The position numbers and the translations under genes were made by a program. The notes under the pieces are model-generated. The model had not been told where the DNA came from, searched no databases, and saw only the letters and a program-made list of their open reading frames with translations. Of a DNA stretch of 64,000 bases, positions 7,958 to 16,185 are shown in pieces; the stretch's first letter is position 1; every line of letters begins with the position of its first letter. Origin of the DNA: DLKC01 sp002478885 (lineage in GTDB: Bacteria > Bacteroidota > Bacteroidia > Chitinophagales > Chitinophagaceae). The DNA lies in the NCBI GenBank assembly GCA_046329585.1, contig JAXLUI010000002.1, forward strand, positions 1 to 64,000, in the 5' to 3' direction.

Positions 7958-8816
7958 ACGGTATATAATTTATCACCAGGCCATCATCCGCAAACTTTGC
8001 GTAACCGGCATCAGGTTTAAATGTGTTGGGTATAGATACATACACACCAACGCCGGTGGCGTGCTGTGCACTCTTTAGAAAAACATTGTAATCAGCAGCG
8101 CCAAAACAATTCTGCAAGGCATCTACAAACCGGGCATTGCTGAACTCACCATTAAAAGGAAGATTAACCAGGTAGTTGTTGGCCGCAATAGGAACGGGCG
8201 GGTCGCCAAGTCCGTCGAGCCTGGCTCCGGCGCTGTCAAGCAGCAACGGGTTATAATAGAAATCGACTTCAATCTTTATAAGATCGGCAAGGCGGTTATA
8301 TATGAGGATTCCAACACCGGCATCTTTTATTTCTTCCATGTAGGCAGTGAATGCAGCAAGTTGAGGTTCGCTGATGGGAGCCAGTACGCCATCGGTTATT
8401 GTGGCAATCTTGATAAGCAGTGTACGTTTACCGTCGATGATCGTTTCATTAACCGAACAATATTTTATGATCTTGCTTGCCGCAATTTCATCGGCGGTTC
8501 TGCCGGTGTTGTCGAACTTGTCGGTATCTGGTATTAGATCAAAGCCATACTGGAAATTAAGCCCCGCCGTTCTATACCAGTTCTTAGTGTGTGCGTACTC
8601 ATTATCCACTTTCGTGTTAACAGAAATCTGGTAAGCATCCATCAATACTTCAAAAGTCCATATTGCAAAAGCAAGCACATAAAACATCAGCCGCCACAAT
8701 GCAAAGGCAGAGGTATTATCAAACATGGTAAGGGCTTCCGTATTACCATCATCCGTTGCGCGGCGAATACCTTCCGCTTTCATCGAATCAAATATGTCCT
8801 GTATTGCTCTTGCCAT
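7944..8816 (-). CDS. Baseplate J-like protein (Mu gp47 type)
   Basis: This 290-residue protein corresponds to the wedge component that links the tail hub to the baseplate. It lies after the W/gp25-like and LysM genes, as in other Mu- and P2-like tails, and has the length and mixed alpha/beta character of baseplate J proteins. The N-terminal helix (ARAIQDIFDSMKAEGIRRATDDG) and the central VGILIYNRLADLIKIEVDFYYNP segment fit. The 145-bp gap that separates it from the LysM gene is unusual in this packed operon and holds a palindromic element. Confidence 0.7.
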   Translation of the reverse strand: MARAIQDIFDSMKAEGIRRATDDGNTEALTMFDNTSAFALWRLMFYVLAFAIWTFEVLMDAYQISVNTKVDNEYAHTKNWYRTAGLNFQYGFDLIPDTDKFDNTGRTADEIAASKIIKYCSVNETIIDGKRTLLIKIATITDGVLAPISEPQLAAFTAYMEEIKDAGVGILIYNRLADLIKIEVDFYYNPLLLDSAGARLDGLGDPPVPIAANNYLVNLPFNGEFSNARFVDALQNCFGAADYNVFLKSAQHATGVGVYVSIPNTFKPDAGYAKFADDGLVINYIPYVAD

Positions 8817-8962
8817 GCCCCTGTCCCCTAAAGGGGAATTTAAATTGTTATAAAATGTTTATTAAAGAACTGAACCCCGAAGTGTGCGACGCAACAATTG
8901 ATTAATTAACAATCAGAAGCCGGTAACAAAAACTTCTTACTCCCCTTTAGGGGATGGGGGCT
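8817..8962. repeat. Small inverted-repeat element between baseplate genes
   Basis: The ends are inverted copies of a palindromic word: CCCCTGTCCCCTAAAGGGGA at 8818-8837 and TCCCCTTTAGGGGATGGGGG at 8941-8960. Between them lie A/T-rich DNA and a copy of the GTGCGACGCAAC repeat (8884-8895). Related palindromes occur at 18226-18247 and 23358-23381. The layout looks like a small non-autonomous element inserted between two baseplate genes, its right end abutting the LysM stop codon. Confidence 0.55.
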
Positions 8963-9266
8963 ACTGCACAACAAAATCATCTTCTATCGCCCAAAAACCA
9001 ATGCCTTCATCTTCGTTTACTTCTATTACAGAGCCGGTACTTTTACTTGCTGGTATCAACGCATAATCAATGAAGGTGTCTTTTACATAACGCTTATCAA
9101 TCGCAACGTCTTCCGGTATGTATAACTGCTGACCGATACTTAACTCGTCCGTCATCAGTATGCCGTTCAGGTCTGCGATCTCATTAATCCTTGCAGCGTC
9201 GCCCAGGTATTGCACCGCAATGTCTGCGAGTGTTTGGCCTTCTCTAACTGTTATAGTCGGCATCAT
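8961..9266 (-). CDS. LysM-domain tail protein (gpX type)
   Basis: This 101-residue protein opens with a LysM domain: TITVREGQTLADIAVQYLGDA and, further on, LNGILMTDELSIGQQLYIP. P2 gpX and related small LysM proteins are tail components near the hub. The start overlaps the upstream W/gp25-like gene by 23 bp. The acidic C-terminus (EVNEDEGIGFWAIEDDF) is not part of the LysM fold. It is too small and lacks a catalytic domain, so it is not the endolysin. Confidence 0.8.
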   Translation of the reverse strand: MMPTITVREGQTLADIAVQYLGDAARINEIADLNGILMTDELSIGQQLYIPEDVAIDKRYVKDTFIDYALIPASKSTGSVIEVNEDEGIGFWAIEDDFVVQ

Positions 9267-9537
9267 AGGTTAGCTTCCAGTTTTGTTCATCGAATGATAT
9301 TGAATTAACCACCTGCCCGTCTTTCTCAAATTCGCTGCGCACTTCACGCACCATGTCGTCTTCATCATCGCCGAGTAAATAATCTTCAATGCCAACACCA
9401 GCGTCGGGCTTTTGCTTTAGTTCCCCTTTCTGGCAAATAATAATATGCTGCTGGTGTTGCAGGTTGCTGTAACCAATCGCAAGATCTCCGCCGCTGATCT
9501 GCACATCATTATCATTATCCAATAAGAAGTCTTTCAT
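9244..9537 (-). CDS. W/gp25-like baseplate wedge protein (gp46 type)
   Basis: This 97-residue protein has the pattern of gp25/W family proteins: VQISGGDLAIGYSNLQHQQ, then GELKQKPDAGVGIEDYLLGDD, and a beta strand GQVVNSISFDEQNWKLTYD. In contractile tails this protein joins sheath and wedge. It lies between the spike-side genes and the J-like gene, as expected, and overlaps both neighbours by a few bases. Confidence 0.7.
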   Translation of the reverse strand: MKDFLLDNDNDVQISGGDLAIGYSNLQHQQHIIICQKGELKQKPDAGVGIEDYLLGDDEDDMVREVRSEFEKDGQVVNSISFDEQNWKLTYDADYNS

Positions 9538-9770
9538 GTTAATTCGCTTTGAGCTGTACCAACAACTGCATATCCACCAGCCGTTAATCCTGTCGGGTTC
9601 AATGTTATTTCTGCATTTGCTTTAAAATGATCAATCACCACTTCAGCGATCTTCTTACAAAATGCCAGGCGTGCGTCTTCAATATCTCCGATATCATCCC
9701 TGTCTTTATTATTCCAATAATCAAGAGCATTGTATAAATCGGTTCCGAGTGTGTCTTTATCAAGTGCCAT
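9534..9770 (-). CDS. Small tail protein of unknown function
   Basis: This 78-residue protein lies between the spike-type and W-type baseplate genes and overlaps the latter by 4 bp. The N-terminus is helical and charged (LDKDTLGTDLYNALDYWNNKDRDD). The end is Gly/Thr-rich (TGLTAGGYAVVGTAQSELT). Small genes of this kind occur at the same place in Bacteroidota Mu-like phages, but I recognise no family. Coupling with neighbours supports it as real. Confidence 0.55.
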   Translation of the reverse strand: MALDKDTLGTDLYNALDYWNNKDRDDIGDIEDARLAFCKKIAEVVIDHFKANAEITLNPTGLTAGGYAVVGTAQSELT

Positions 9771-9778
9771 CTTTCTTT

Positions 9779-9815
9779 GCTTGCAGCGTGCAGCTTGTAG
9801 CTTGCAGCTATTGTA
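9779..9815. repeat. Short GCTTGCAGC repeat cluster
   Basis: The 37-bp gap after the small tail gene's start is made of imperfect copies of GCTTGCAGC and AGCTTGTAGC, running into the stop of the spike-type gene. This looks like another dispersed chromosomal-type repeat picked up in an intergenic space. Confidence 0.5.
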
Positions 9816-10275
9816 ACAGGTTGTTTATTTTAGTTAACGCCTGGGTTAATTTTTCATAGTCAGGATTATTACCATAGATCACAACAATTGGTTGCACAGC
9901 TTCTACAATCAGCGTCAGCACTTCTTTCAAAGTGTCTTCACCATTTGTAACCAGGTGGCCGTCCTCGTTCACCTTATATACCATATTGCCGGTGTCAACA
10001 ATATGTTCATCAATCGCGCTGTACATGATTACAAAGAACTGTTCAGTGTCGCCTATGCGCTCAATCAAAACAACGCTTTCAATGCTCGGCTTTACAGTTA
10101 TGCCCTTGTCATAACCAGTAATACTTTTTATCCGGCATCCCTTTATTAAAAGATCATCAAAGCTTACATCAATCGTTCCGTCATCATTCACGGCCTTCAC
10201 AATTGCAGGGAGAATATGGTCATCCTTCTTTGCAACGTTTTTCAAAAAATTATATAGTTCCTGGGCGTGCTTCAT
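9808..10275 (-). CDS. Baseplate assembly protein V-like (gp45 type spike)
   Basis: This 155-residue protein is placed right after the hub gene and overlaps it by 4 bp. The central part has an OB-like beta pattern seen in gpV/gp45 spikes: ILPAIVKAVNDDGTIDVSF, GCRIKSITG and SVVLIERIGDTEQFFVIMY. The C-terminal 50 residues are helical. The spike punctures the outer membrane on contraction. It is shorter than Mu gp45. Confidence 0.65.
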   Translation of the reverse strand: MKHAQELYNFLKNVAKKDDHILPAIVKAVNDDGTIDVSFDDLLIKGCRIKSITGYDKGITVKPSIESVVLIERIGDTEQFFVIMYSAIDEHIVDTGNMVYKVNEDGHLVTNGEDTLKEVLTLIVEAVQPIVVIYGNNPDYEKLTQALTKINNLLQ

Positions 10276-11276
10276 ACTTTAAAATCTACTTCCGGTTTTC
10301 TTCTTCCGCCTCCGCTTCCAATTGTAGTAGTAACAGTTCCAACATAATGGTTGCCATCCCTGTCAGGGAATTGCGGATCACTAAGGTTGGCGATCATACC
10401 AGGCTCAACGTAAGGTGTAAGAAATGTATCAATAGAACCTTTGTATCCTGGCATTCCAAACATCTGTATTTGCGCTTCTGCAAAATGCCGCAGCTCATCA
10501 ATTGTATGACTGCCGAACCAATACACATTTGTTTGCTCGCCATCTTTATCACCTGTCTCTAATGTTGTTGTCGTGCCATCAGGATTAAAGTTTTTTATCG
10601 TTGCCTTATACCGCCTGTTTTCAAACCCGTTATATTTCAAATCGCTTGTTGCAATTGTATTTCTGTTAAAAACATACTTTACGTTTGTGGTTTTATAGCC
10701 GTACATTAACCCTACGTATAAAGTCTTTACCCCGTCGACCGATATCAAATAACTGTTAAGGCCATACTTATCTTTTAGCTCCTGCAGAACATCAATCCCA
10801 TTACCATTTTTCATCAAGAAATTCTTGAAAGGAAATTCCGGCATTCCTTTATAAACTTCAAGCTGCAAGCCCATCTGCTTTTTTAATTCATCGATTATAT
10901 ATTGAATGATGTCCTTTAGCGGAGCGTCGTTGAAACTCTTTTTGAAGTTCATCTTCCTGAACAAATACAATTCATCTTCACATTCTATCGACAATGGTAT
11001 AGTGTAGTTAATCCGTTTGATATACCCCTCAAATTCAAGCCGTGTGACATTGTCATAACCCGCTTCTATTTTTATACTATCCCCTTCTTTTATTAGTCCG
11101 CTTAAATTGATCTGCTTTCTTAGATCATAGTTTTGCATCACAACACTTAATGGCAATTCAATCTTTGCGGTCTGCACAATCTGGTGTACACTTCTTTTTA
11201 TCTCACAACTATGTACACCGTTAAGAACATATTTGTCAGCTATTGTAACCTTTGCCTTTAATTGTCCTAAGTACAT
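10272..11276 (-). CDS. Baseplate hub protein (gpP/gpD, Mu gp44 type)
   Basis: This 334-residue protein has the features of gpD/gp27-like hubs: an N-terminal beta-barrel half (KEGDSIKIEAGYDN...LEFEGYIKRINYTIP), a middle KDIIQYIIDELKKQ helix, and a C-terminal FAEAQIQMFGMPGYKGSIDTF segment typical of these hubs. It follows the DUF6046 gene by 1 bp and overlaps the spike gene. It forms the ring on which the tube is nucleated. Confidence 0.75.
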   Translation of the reverse strand: MYLGQLKAKVTIADKYVLNGVHSCEIKRSVHQIVQTAKIELPLSVVMQNYDLRKQINLSGLIKEGDSIKIEAGYDNVTRLEFEGYIKRINYTIPLSIECEDELYLFRKMNFKKSFNDAPLKDIIQYIIDELKKQMGLQLEVYKGMPEFPFKNFLMKNGNGIDVLQELKDKYGLNSYLISVDGVKTLYVGLMYGYKTTNVKYVFNRNTIATSDLKYNGFENRRYKATIKNFNPDGTTTTLETGDKDGEQTNVYWFGSHTIDELRHFAEAQIQMFGMPGYKGSIDTFLTPYVEPGMIANLSDPQFPDRDGNHYVGTVTTTIGSGGGRRKPEVDFKV

Positions 11277-11277
11277 C

Positions 11278-11859
11278 TTATTTCAATTCGAGTATGAAAT
11301 CAATATTGCTTCTTCCCTGTAGTTGTATCACCTGCGCATCCTCAACGCCCTGCATGTCGGGCAGGTCTATTCTGGTTAGTAAAAAGTTGTCCTTCGGTTG
11401 TAAGAAAATATCAGTGAGCGCACAGCTCAAAGTATAGAGGTCGCCTTCCTTATACAGCTTGGCCATCTGGATAATATCATCTTCCGGCCATGTGCCATTG
11501 TTGTTCAGCAGCGTGCAAATGATCGTGATGTCATAAGGCTTGGTGAACACCTTTTCAAACACAGTACCCACGTCAACCACATCTGTTTCAACAATGCTCT
11601 TTTCCCCGCTGATCATGATTAACGGGTTCGGCAAATCGTAGCTGCCAAGCTTTGCAGGAAGAAACACCCACGCACCAAGTGCGTTCTGACGGTACAACGA
11701 TGTTCCTTTTTTGCTCTTGCTGTTTACTGGAATATTCGGCGCAACAGGAAAAGCCTTTGCAGGTGCAGCGCCTTTATCAAATGCCGGTGCTTTCGGAAAC
11801 GGCAGGGCCTTTATTCCGTAAACCTTACCAAGAACATTATTTATATCGATTGTAACCAT
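11278..11859 (-). CDS. DUF6046-type tail protein
   Basis: This 193-residue protein resembles DUF6046, a family found in Bacteroidota phages and in the place of Mu gpN (DNA circularisation or tail initiator). Its N-terminal 60 residues are low complexity in Pro, Ala and Lys. The rest is well ordered (YDITIICTLLNNNGTWPEDDI; SNIDFILELK). It follows the tape measure gene by 1 bp. The likely role is at the hub-tape measure junction. Confidence 0.6.
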   Translation of the reverse strand: MVTIDINNVLGKVYGIKALPFPKAPAFDKGAAPAKAFPVAPNIPVNSKSKKGTSLYRQNALGAWVFLPAKLGSYDLPNPLIMISGEKSIVETDVVDVGTVFEKVFTKPYDITIICTLLNNNGTWPEDDIIQMAKLYKEGDLYTLSCALTDIFLQPKDNFLLTRIDLPDMQGVEDAQVIQLQGRSNIDFILELK

Positions 11860-11860
11860 G

Positions 11861-13828
11861 CTATGAATTTTGCAAAGAGCCGTTAACGCTGTTCAGGCTC
11901 ATTAAGATCATTTCGATTATCTTATCTGCTGCCTGCTTGCCACCGGCTTCCAGGTTAGTGGTGTGGATGACCGTTTGGTCTTGCAGCTTGTGAATAACCA
12001 GGTTAATGGTTGTTGGCCTTGCGCCACCGCTGGTAATGCGGCTGGCCGTTTCATTGATCGTTTTATCCTTACCACCCTTTCCTTTAGGATTTTCAGGATG
12101 ATTAAGCGCCCATTGTTGAGGTGTTAATCCATCGTGATATTGTGCAAAAGCTGCATCAGCATCCGATTGAAGTTTACTTAAAATCGCAGCCTTCGCATCA
12201 GCAGCCCCCGCTTTAGCTGCAGCAGCGTTACTTTCATCGATCACCTTGTTATAGCCTTCATTAAAAGCTTTGGAAATCCCGTCGTTCAATATTTTGGACA
12301 TGGCTTCCGTTCCCTGTTTCACTCCCTCTTGAATCATCGCAGGATTCACAGTGAACACACCAACCAAAACTTTACCCAACCCAACAAACACGTCAGCAAC
12401 CAATTTTCCTACCTCTAACAACCCGTTAAGAACGCCTCTGAACTTGTCACTTTTTTCGTATGCAACAACAAGTCCCGTAACAAGTGCAGCCAATGCAAGC
12501 ACGATTATGCCAATCGGATTAGCGTCCATAGCAATATTTAACCCGTACTGCGCAGCAGTAGCAATTACCATTTCTCCAATCCAGGAGGTTAAACCAATTG
12601 CAGCAGCACCGATACTCTTAGCCATCGCGGAAAGGCTGACTGTGCTGAAAAATTGCACCGCCATTCCAAGATTAGCAACGACTTGAAGTCCACCCATACC
12701 CATTTGAATGAAAGGGACAAAGCCTTCAGTTGCGTTGAATATTGAAATGCCCAGGTCTTTGAACCAGGCGTTTGTACGTGCCATCTTTTCGCTGAAGCTT
12801 TCCATTACCGTTCCCGCCATTTCCGTAGCCGTGTTGGTTCCGGTTATTTTACCTGTAAGGTTCGTGATCTCATCAGCGTTCTGCACCAAGGCAATACCGG
12901 CAGCAACATTCTCCCGGCCAAACAGCTGCGTCATGGCAGCATTATCATTTACGATTGGCGTCAGCTCTTTCAACCTGTCAGCAAATGATAGGCTCTTATT
13001 GGCCAGCACATCAATATCAACACCGGCAGCTTTCAACATTTCAAGCGTCTTCGGTGAATTGAATTGCCCCTGGCTCATTTCTGCAAGCACGTTCCTTATA
13101 GCAACGCCACCTTCAGCACCTTTCCTTCCGCTCTTGTCAAGCACCTGTATAGCAGCATTCAATTCGTTGAATGGAACGTTGGCAGTCTTAGCCATCATAC
13201 CGGCTTGCTCCAGGGCGCTCTTAATGGCAGGCAATTCAGCACTTCCTTCTTTCGCGGCGGCGCTCATCGTGTTCATCATGTCACTCATCGCCTGAGTCGC
13301 CCTAATCGGGTCTTTAATATCGACCCCGTATTGGTTCAGCGCTGTAGTAAGTATTTCCGTTGCGCTTGCTGTATCTCCTCCGAGTTGCTTACTCAATATT
13401 GCTGCATCACGTCCCATTGCATTCAATGCTTCGGGTGTGTTGGCAAGCTCTGGCCCCAGCTGGCTTAAAAGCAGCTTGTAACTTTCAACACCGGTAGAAG
13501 CATCAATACCAAAGTCCTTTGCATTCTGCCTGGCTGTAGCGCCGATCTTATCCAGCATGTCGTTGCTCACGCCGGTGATAGATTGCAAGTCTTTCAAAGA
13601 GCTGTTAAAATCAATACCAGGCTGTATTGCCTTGTTGAAGTCAGAAACAACACCATCAATTGCACTTCTGATATTGTTGAATGTAAAGGCAGCATCACCC
13701 AGCCCCTTCATCTTGCCAGCAAGGTTGGTGGTCGCTTCAGCAGTTAGGTTAAGCTCTGTCTTAACCTCCGCTACCTGCGCCGCACCGTTGTTGGTGATTA
13801 CTTTAATCTCAAACTGAACTCCGCTCAT
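11861..13828 (-). CDS. Tail tape measure protein
   Basis: This 655-residue protein sets tail length. The N-terminal part matches the phage minor tail (TMP core) pattern: EVKTELNLTAEATTNLAGK, then IDFNSSLKDLQSITGVSNDMLDKIG, ALNQYGVDIKDP and GGVAIRNVLAEMSQGQ. Two long hydrophobic segments lie at about residues 370-400 and 435-455 (ANPIGIIVLALAALVTGLVVAY), as in many tape measures. The C-terminus is a short beta-rich tail. It follows the frameshifted chaperone, the standard order. Confidence 0.92.
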   Translation of the reverse strand: MSGVQFEIKVITNNGAAQVAEVKTELNLTAEATTNLAGKMKGLGDAAFTFNNIRSAIDGVVSDFNKAIQPGIDFNSSLKDLQSITGVSNDMLDKIGATARQNAKDFGIDASTGVESYKLLLSQLGPELANTPEALNAMGRDAAILSKQLGGDTASATEILTTALNQYGVDIKDPIRATQAMSDMMNTMSAAAKEGSAELPAIKSALEQAGMMAKTANVPFNELNAAIQVLDKSGRKGAEGGVAIRNVLAEMSQGQFNSPKTLEMLKAAGVDIDVLANKSLSFADRLKELTPIVNDNAAMTQLFGRENVAAGIALVQNADEITNLTGKITGTNTATEMAGTVMESFSEKMARTNAWFKDLGISIFNATEGFVPFIQMGMGGLQVVANLGMAVQFFSTVSLSAMAKSIGAAAIGLTSWIGEMVIATAAQYGLNIAMDANPIGIIVLALAALVTGLVVAYEKSDKFRGVLNGLLEVGKLVADVFVGLGKVLVGVFTVNPAMIQEGVKQGTEAMSKILNDGISKAFNEGYNKVIDESNAAAAKAGAADAKAAILSKLQSDADAAFAQYHDGLTPQQWALNHPENPKGKGGKDKTINETASRITSGGARPTTINLVIHKLQDQTVIHTTNLEAGGKQAADKIIEMILMSLNSVNGSLQNS

Positions 13829-13849
13829 GCCTTTTATTAGGAAGGGCGG

Positions 13850-13875
13850 CGGCTTACCGCCAACCGCCCTCTGGT
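13850..13875. other. Hairpin between tail chaperone and tape measure genes
   Basis: GGCGG-CTTA-CCGCC forms a stable stem, with an outer AGGGCGG/CCGCCCT arm as an alternative pairing. It has no T-run, so it is more likely an mRNA structure affecting translation or decay than a terminator. Confidence 0.45.
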
Positions 13876-13877
13876 TT

Positions 13878-14060
13878 TCATAGGTTATTTTTTTCCTGTT
13901 GCCTTATCAGTTCCAGGTAAGCTATTTTATCTGCCCATTCATCATCAGTTAGCGTATCCGGGTCTACATGAAGATAATATTGTAACAACACGTTTAGATA
14001 GCTGATACTGCCTTTGCGAACTTTACTTCGGGCTTGTTTTAAAGTTCGGTTAATTCCCCC
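13878..14060 (-). CDS. Frameshift extension of the tail assembly chaperone
   Basis: There is an open frame in -1 register that enters through the end of the upstream chaperone gene. It has no good start codon of its own, encodes about 59 residues ending IAYLELIRQQEKNNL, and stops at 13878. The two frames overlap at a G5 run (14056-14060, written ccccc on the + strand) where a GGG codon can slip by -1. A -1 frameshift between two open frames just before the tape measure gene is conserved in long-tailed phages, Mu included. The product would be about 158 residues. Confidence 0.65.
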   Translation of the reverse strand, partial: GGINRTLKQARSKVRKGSISYLNVLLQYYLHVDPDTLTDDEWADKIAYLELIRQQEKNNL

Positions 14061-14356
14061 TGCTTAACTTTTATCAAGGCATTCAGCTTAGCGCTTAGCC
14101 CGTAAAAGTATTCGTCTTTCTCAACCAGCTCCGCGTCGCCACCGAGTATGCAGTTAGTTGCCAGCAACTCATTACTTTTAACCGGGTTGCTCTTTGCAAT
14201 GGCGCTCACGACATCCATTATCTTGCGGTCGGGTTTTTTAAAGTAACCAACTTTGCCGTCTTCACTTTCAAAGCGAAAGATCGTTCCGTGTTTAAATTTC
14301 CAGTCCTGGATAACTTGATCGTTAACCGATTGCATCGGTATAAAATCCTTGTTCAT
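14039..14356 (-). CDS. Tail assembly chaperone, short form
   Basis: This 105-residue protein lies between tube and tape measure genes. It has the charged, mostly helical makeup of gpG-type chaperones, with a DRKIMDVVSAIAKSNPVKSNE segment and a LSAKLNALIKVKQGELTEL end. Near its stop, the codons CAG GGG GAA provide a slippery site from which the -1 frame continues for about 59 residues. Chaperone and extended chaperone together coat the tape measure during tail assembly. Confidence 0.7.
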   Translation of the reverse strand: MNKDFIPMQSVNDQVIQDWKFKHGTIFRFESEDGKVGYFKKPDRKIMDVVSAIAKSNPVKSNELLATNCILGGDAELVEKDEYFYGLSAKLNALIKVKQGELTEL

Positions 14357-14422
14357 GGGTGTATGTTTAAATGATGAATAAACGCTGTTATTACAAGTGC
14401 AGCACCGGGGGTTCAGTGTGCC

Positions 14423-14845
14423 TTAAATATTCTCTTGCACATCCATCGCAATAAAGGGCAGCTTTATCTCCATGTCTGTATCACCTTGCTTCATACCCTT
14501 CTTGCTTTGCATAAAAGAAGCGCCAACAACCCTGTCTTTCAGCACCTGCGTTTCGCTCAGGTACGCGATGTTTATATCCAGGCTTATATCGGTGATCTTA
14601 GCGCCAGGCTGCGTCTGTTGAATCTTCTCCAGCATCGCATTGTATTCGCTCTGGCCAATGGTTGTAGTACCCGCCGATTTCTCATTACCGGTTTGAACAC
14701 CCAATGGCTTTTTGCCGCGACCATAGATGTGTTTCTTCTCCACATCGGTCGTGTATTCAATTTCCATAACACGGGCTATCACGCGGCCCATCCATGATAT
14801 TTCAATATCCTTCCAGGCAAATTCGGCGCTGTTAAAATCGCTCAT
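14423..14845 (-). CDS. Tail tube protein (Mu gpM type)
   Basis: This 140-residue protein is taken from the ATG at 14845 (MSDFNSAEF); the frame is open 17 codons further but without a better start. The body is beta-rich and matches small tube proteins next to the sheath: FAWKDIEISWMGRVIARVMEIEY, then KKHIYGRGKKPLGVQTGNE, and the end EIKLPFIAMDVQ. The location between sheath and chaperone is standard for contractile tails. Confidence 0.75.
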   Translation of the reverse strand: MSDFNSAEFAWKDIEISWMGRVIARVMEIEYTTDVEKKHIYGRGKKPLGVQTGNEKSAGTTTIGQSEYNAMLEKIQQTQPGAKITDISLDINIAYLSETQVLKDRVVGASFMQSKKGMKQGDTDMEIKLPFIAMDVQENI

Positions 14846-14944
14846 AAAAAACGGTTTTGCTTTTTGGGAGCGGGCCACTTTCGCAACCCGCTCCACTGTT
14901 TGTTGTTATAATTTGTACCAGGCTTCAGTGCGCCTGGCTTCTTT

Positions 14945-14961
14945 GTTGCGTCGCACTCTTG
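14945..14961 (-). repeat. Dispersed CAAGAGTGCGACGCAAC repeat, copy in the sheath-tube gap
   Basis: A perfect 17-mer copy, just past the sheath stop codon. A short hairpin CCAGGC/GCCTGG lies beside it (14918-14937). The gap is 121 bp in an otherwise tight operon. Confidence 0.75.
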
Positions 14962-14966
14962 TACGC

Positions 14967-16148
14967 CTAACCAATGGTCGGCACGTAACCAATCGCTACA
15001 TTAATAGTCTTCGCCTGGCCTTTACGCACGATCTGTATGGTCGCGTCCATGCTGTCAGTAGTAAGGTTCACCTGGTCAGGGTCAATTATACACTTCACCG
15101 CGCTGATAGCACCCTTCTTGGTCATAGCGTTATTAATGGCAGCTTCCACGTCACCTTCCCAATCACTTACCAGGCTGCGGGCAATGCCACCACTTATCGG
15201 GTCGGTATCAACATCACCGTTCAACTTTTCAACAAGCACGCTATATGCAAGCTTCTGTGCTTTGTTGGCAACGCGGTTCCACGAGATTGAACTAAAGTCA
15301 TCCGTAACGCTGCAAGCTGTCGGGTCGTCATTAAAGTAAAACCCGCTCTTTCCGTTGAACTTCCTGAAGAAGATATAACGGCGGTCATGCAGTGTGCCGA
15401 GGTTGTTCACGATGTCTTTACTGTCGGCTGCTGTTCCATCCATGAAGTAAGCCGCGTCCAGCACGCTGCCACTCGCTACACGACCGGCATTGTGGTAATA
15501 CTCGTTATCCGCAAGCCAACCGGCCAGCGCACCAATTGCAGGCTTACCGCCAACAACATCCGAGCCCAGGTTAATAGCAACCTGGTTTTTAGTCATCGTA
15601 TTCAAATCGCGCATCGTGCCGGCATTTGCTTTCAAAAAGCCGAAGCCAGGAACCACCGCAAAAAATGGAAGGTTACGGGAACCGAAGTCTTCACACAATG
15701 CCTGCAACTTTGTTACAGCATTCCACACATCATCGTCAAGGCCTTCAGTAAGGCTAATGGTATAACCGCCCGGCAATACTTTATTTACAAACACGCCGTC
15801 CAGTTCGCCCGATGTGCTATCAACAAGCGTGCGTATAGCACCGCTGTCTTTGTCGCACACTGTAGCAAGCAGGCTCGTGTTCGCATAGAGCATAACCCAC
15901 AACTTTGTACCGGCAGCAGCAAGCGAATAGAATGCTGTTATCTCTGCAAATGCAAGCGCGTTGTTGCTGCTCGTAATGCCGTACGTGGTAAGATCATCGA
16001 TGCTGGTAAAAAGCTTTGCTTCGCCGAGTGCGATCTTCGACGCAACAGCAGCTCCACTCAACAACATTGCAAACACATTGTCAGTAGTATTCACTGTTCT
16101 CCCCAGGTTGTTATTGCTGCGGGTAATATTAACATTAGGTAATCCCAT
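14967..16148 (-). CDS. Tail sheath protein (DUF2586 type)
   Basis: This 393-residue protein fits the DUF2586 sheath family of Mu-like Bacteroidota phages. It begins GLPNVNITRSNNNLGRT and has a central beta/alpha domain (KLWVMLYANTSLL; NLPFFAVVPGFGFLKAN). Its C-terminal handshake-type region SISWNRVANKAQKLAYSVL and the final beta strand TIQIVRKGQAKTINVAIGY are like those linking sheath rings. It makes this phage a myovirus. Confidence 0.82.
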   Translation of the reverse strand: MGLPNVNITRSNNNLGRTVNTTDNVFAMLLSGAAVASKIALGEAKLFTSIDDLTTYGITSSNNALAFAEITAFYSLAAAGTKLWVMLYANTSLLATVCDKDSGAIRTLVDSTSGELDGVFVNKVLPGGYTISLTEGLDDDVWNAVTKLQALCEDFGSRNLPFFAVVPGFGFLKANAGTMRDLNTMTKNQVAINLGSDVVGGKPAIGALAGWLADNEYYHNAGRVASGSVLDAAYFMDGTAADSKDIVNNLGTLHDRRYIFFRKFNGKSGFYFNDDPTACSVTDDFSSISWNRVANKAQKLAYSVLVEKLNGDVDTDPISGGIARSLVSDWEGDVEAAINNAMTKKGAISAVKCIIDPDQVNLTTDSMDATIQIVRKGQAKTINVAIGYVPTIG

Positions 16149-16185
16149 ATAAAAAAAATTGATCGGTCTTTAATTTTGTTTCAGC

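Noticed and set aside
8961..9266. LysM protein as the endolysin
   Set aside because: It is a 101-residue baseplate-region protein with no catalytic domain.
12708..13295. Long + strand reading frame opposite the tape measure gene
   Set aside because: Shadow of the tape measure frame with low-complexity Ser/Ala/Leu composition.
15387..16142. Long + strand reading frame opposite the sheath gene
   Set aside because: It is a shadow of the strongly supported sheath frame and has no protein family features.
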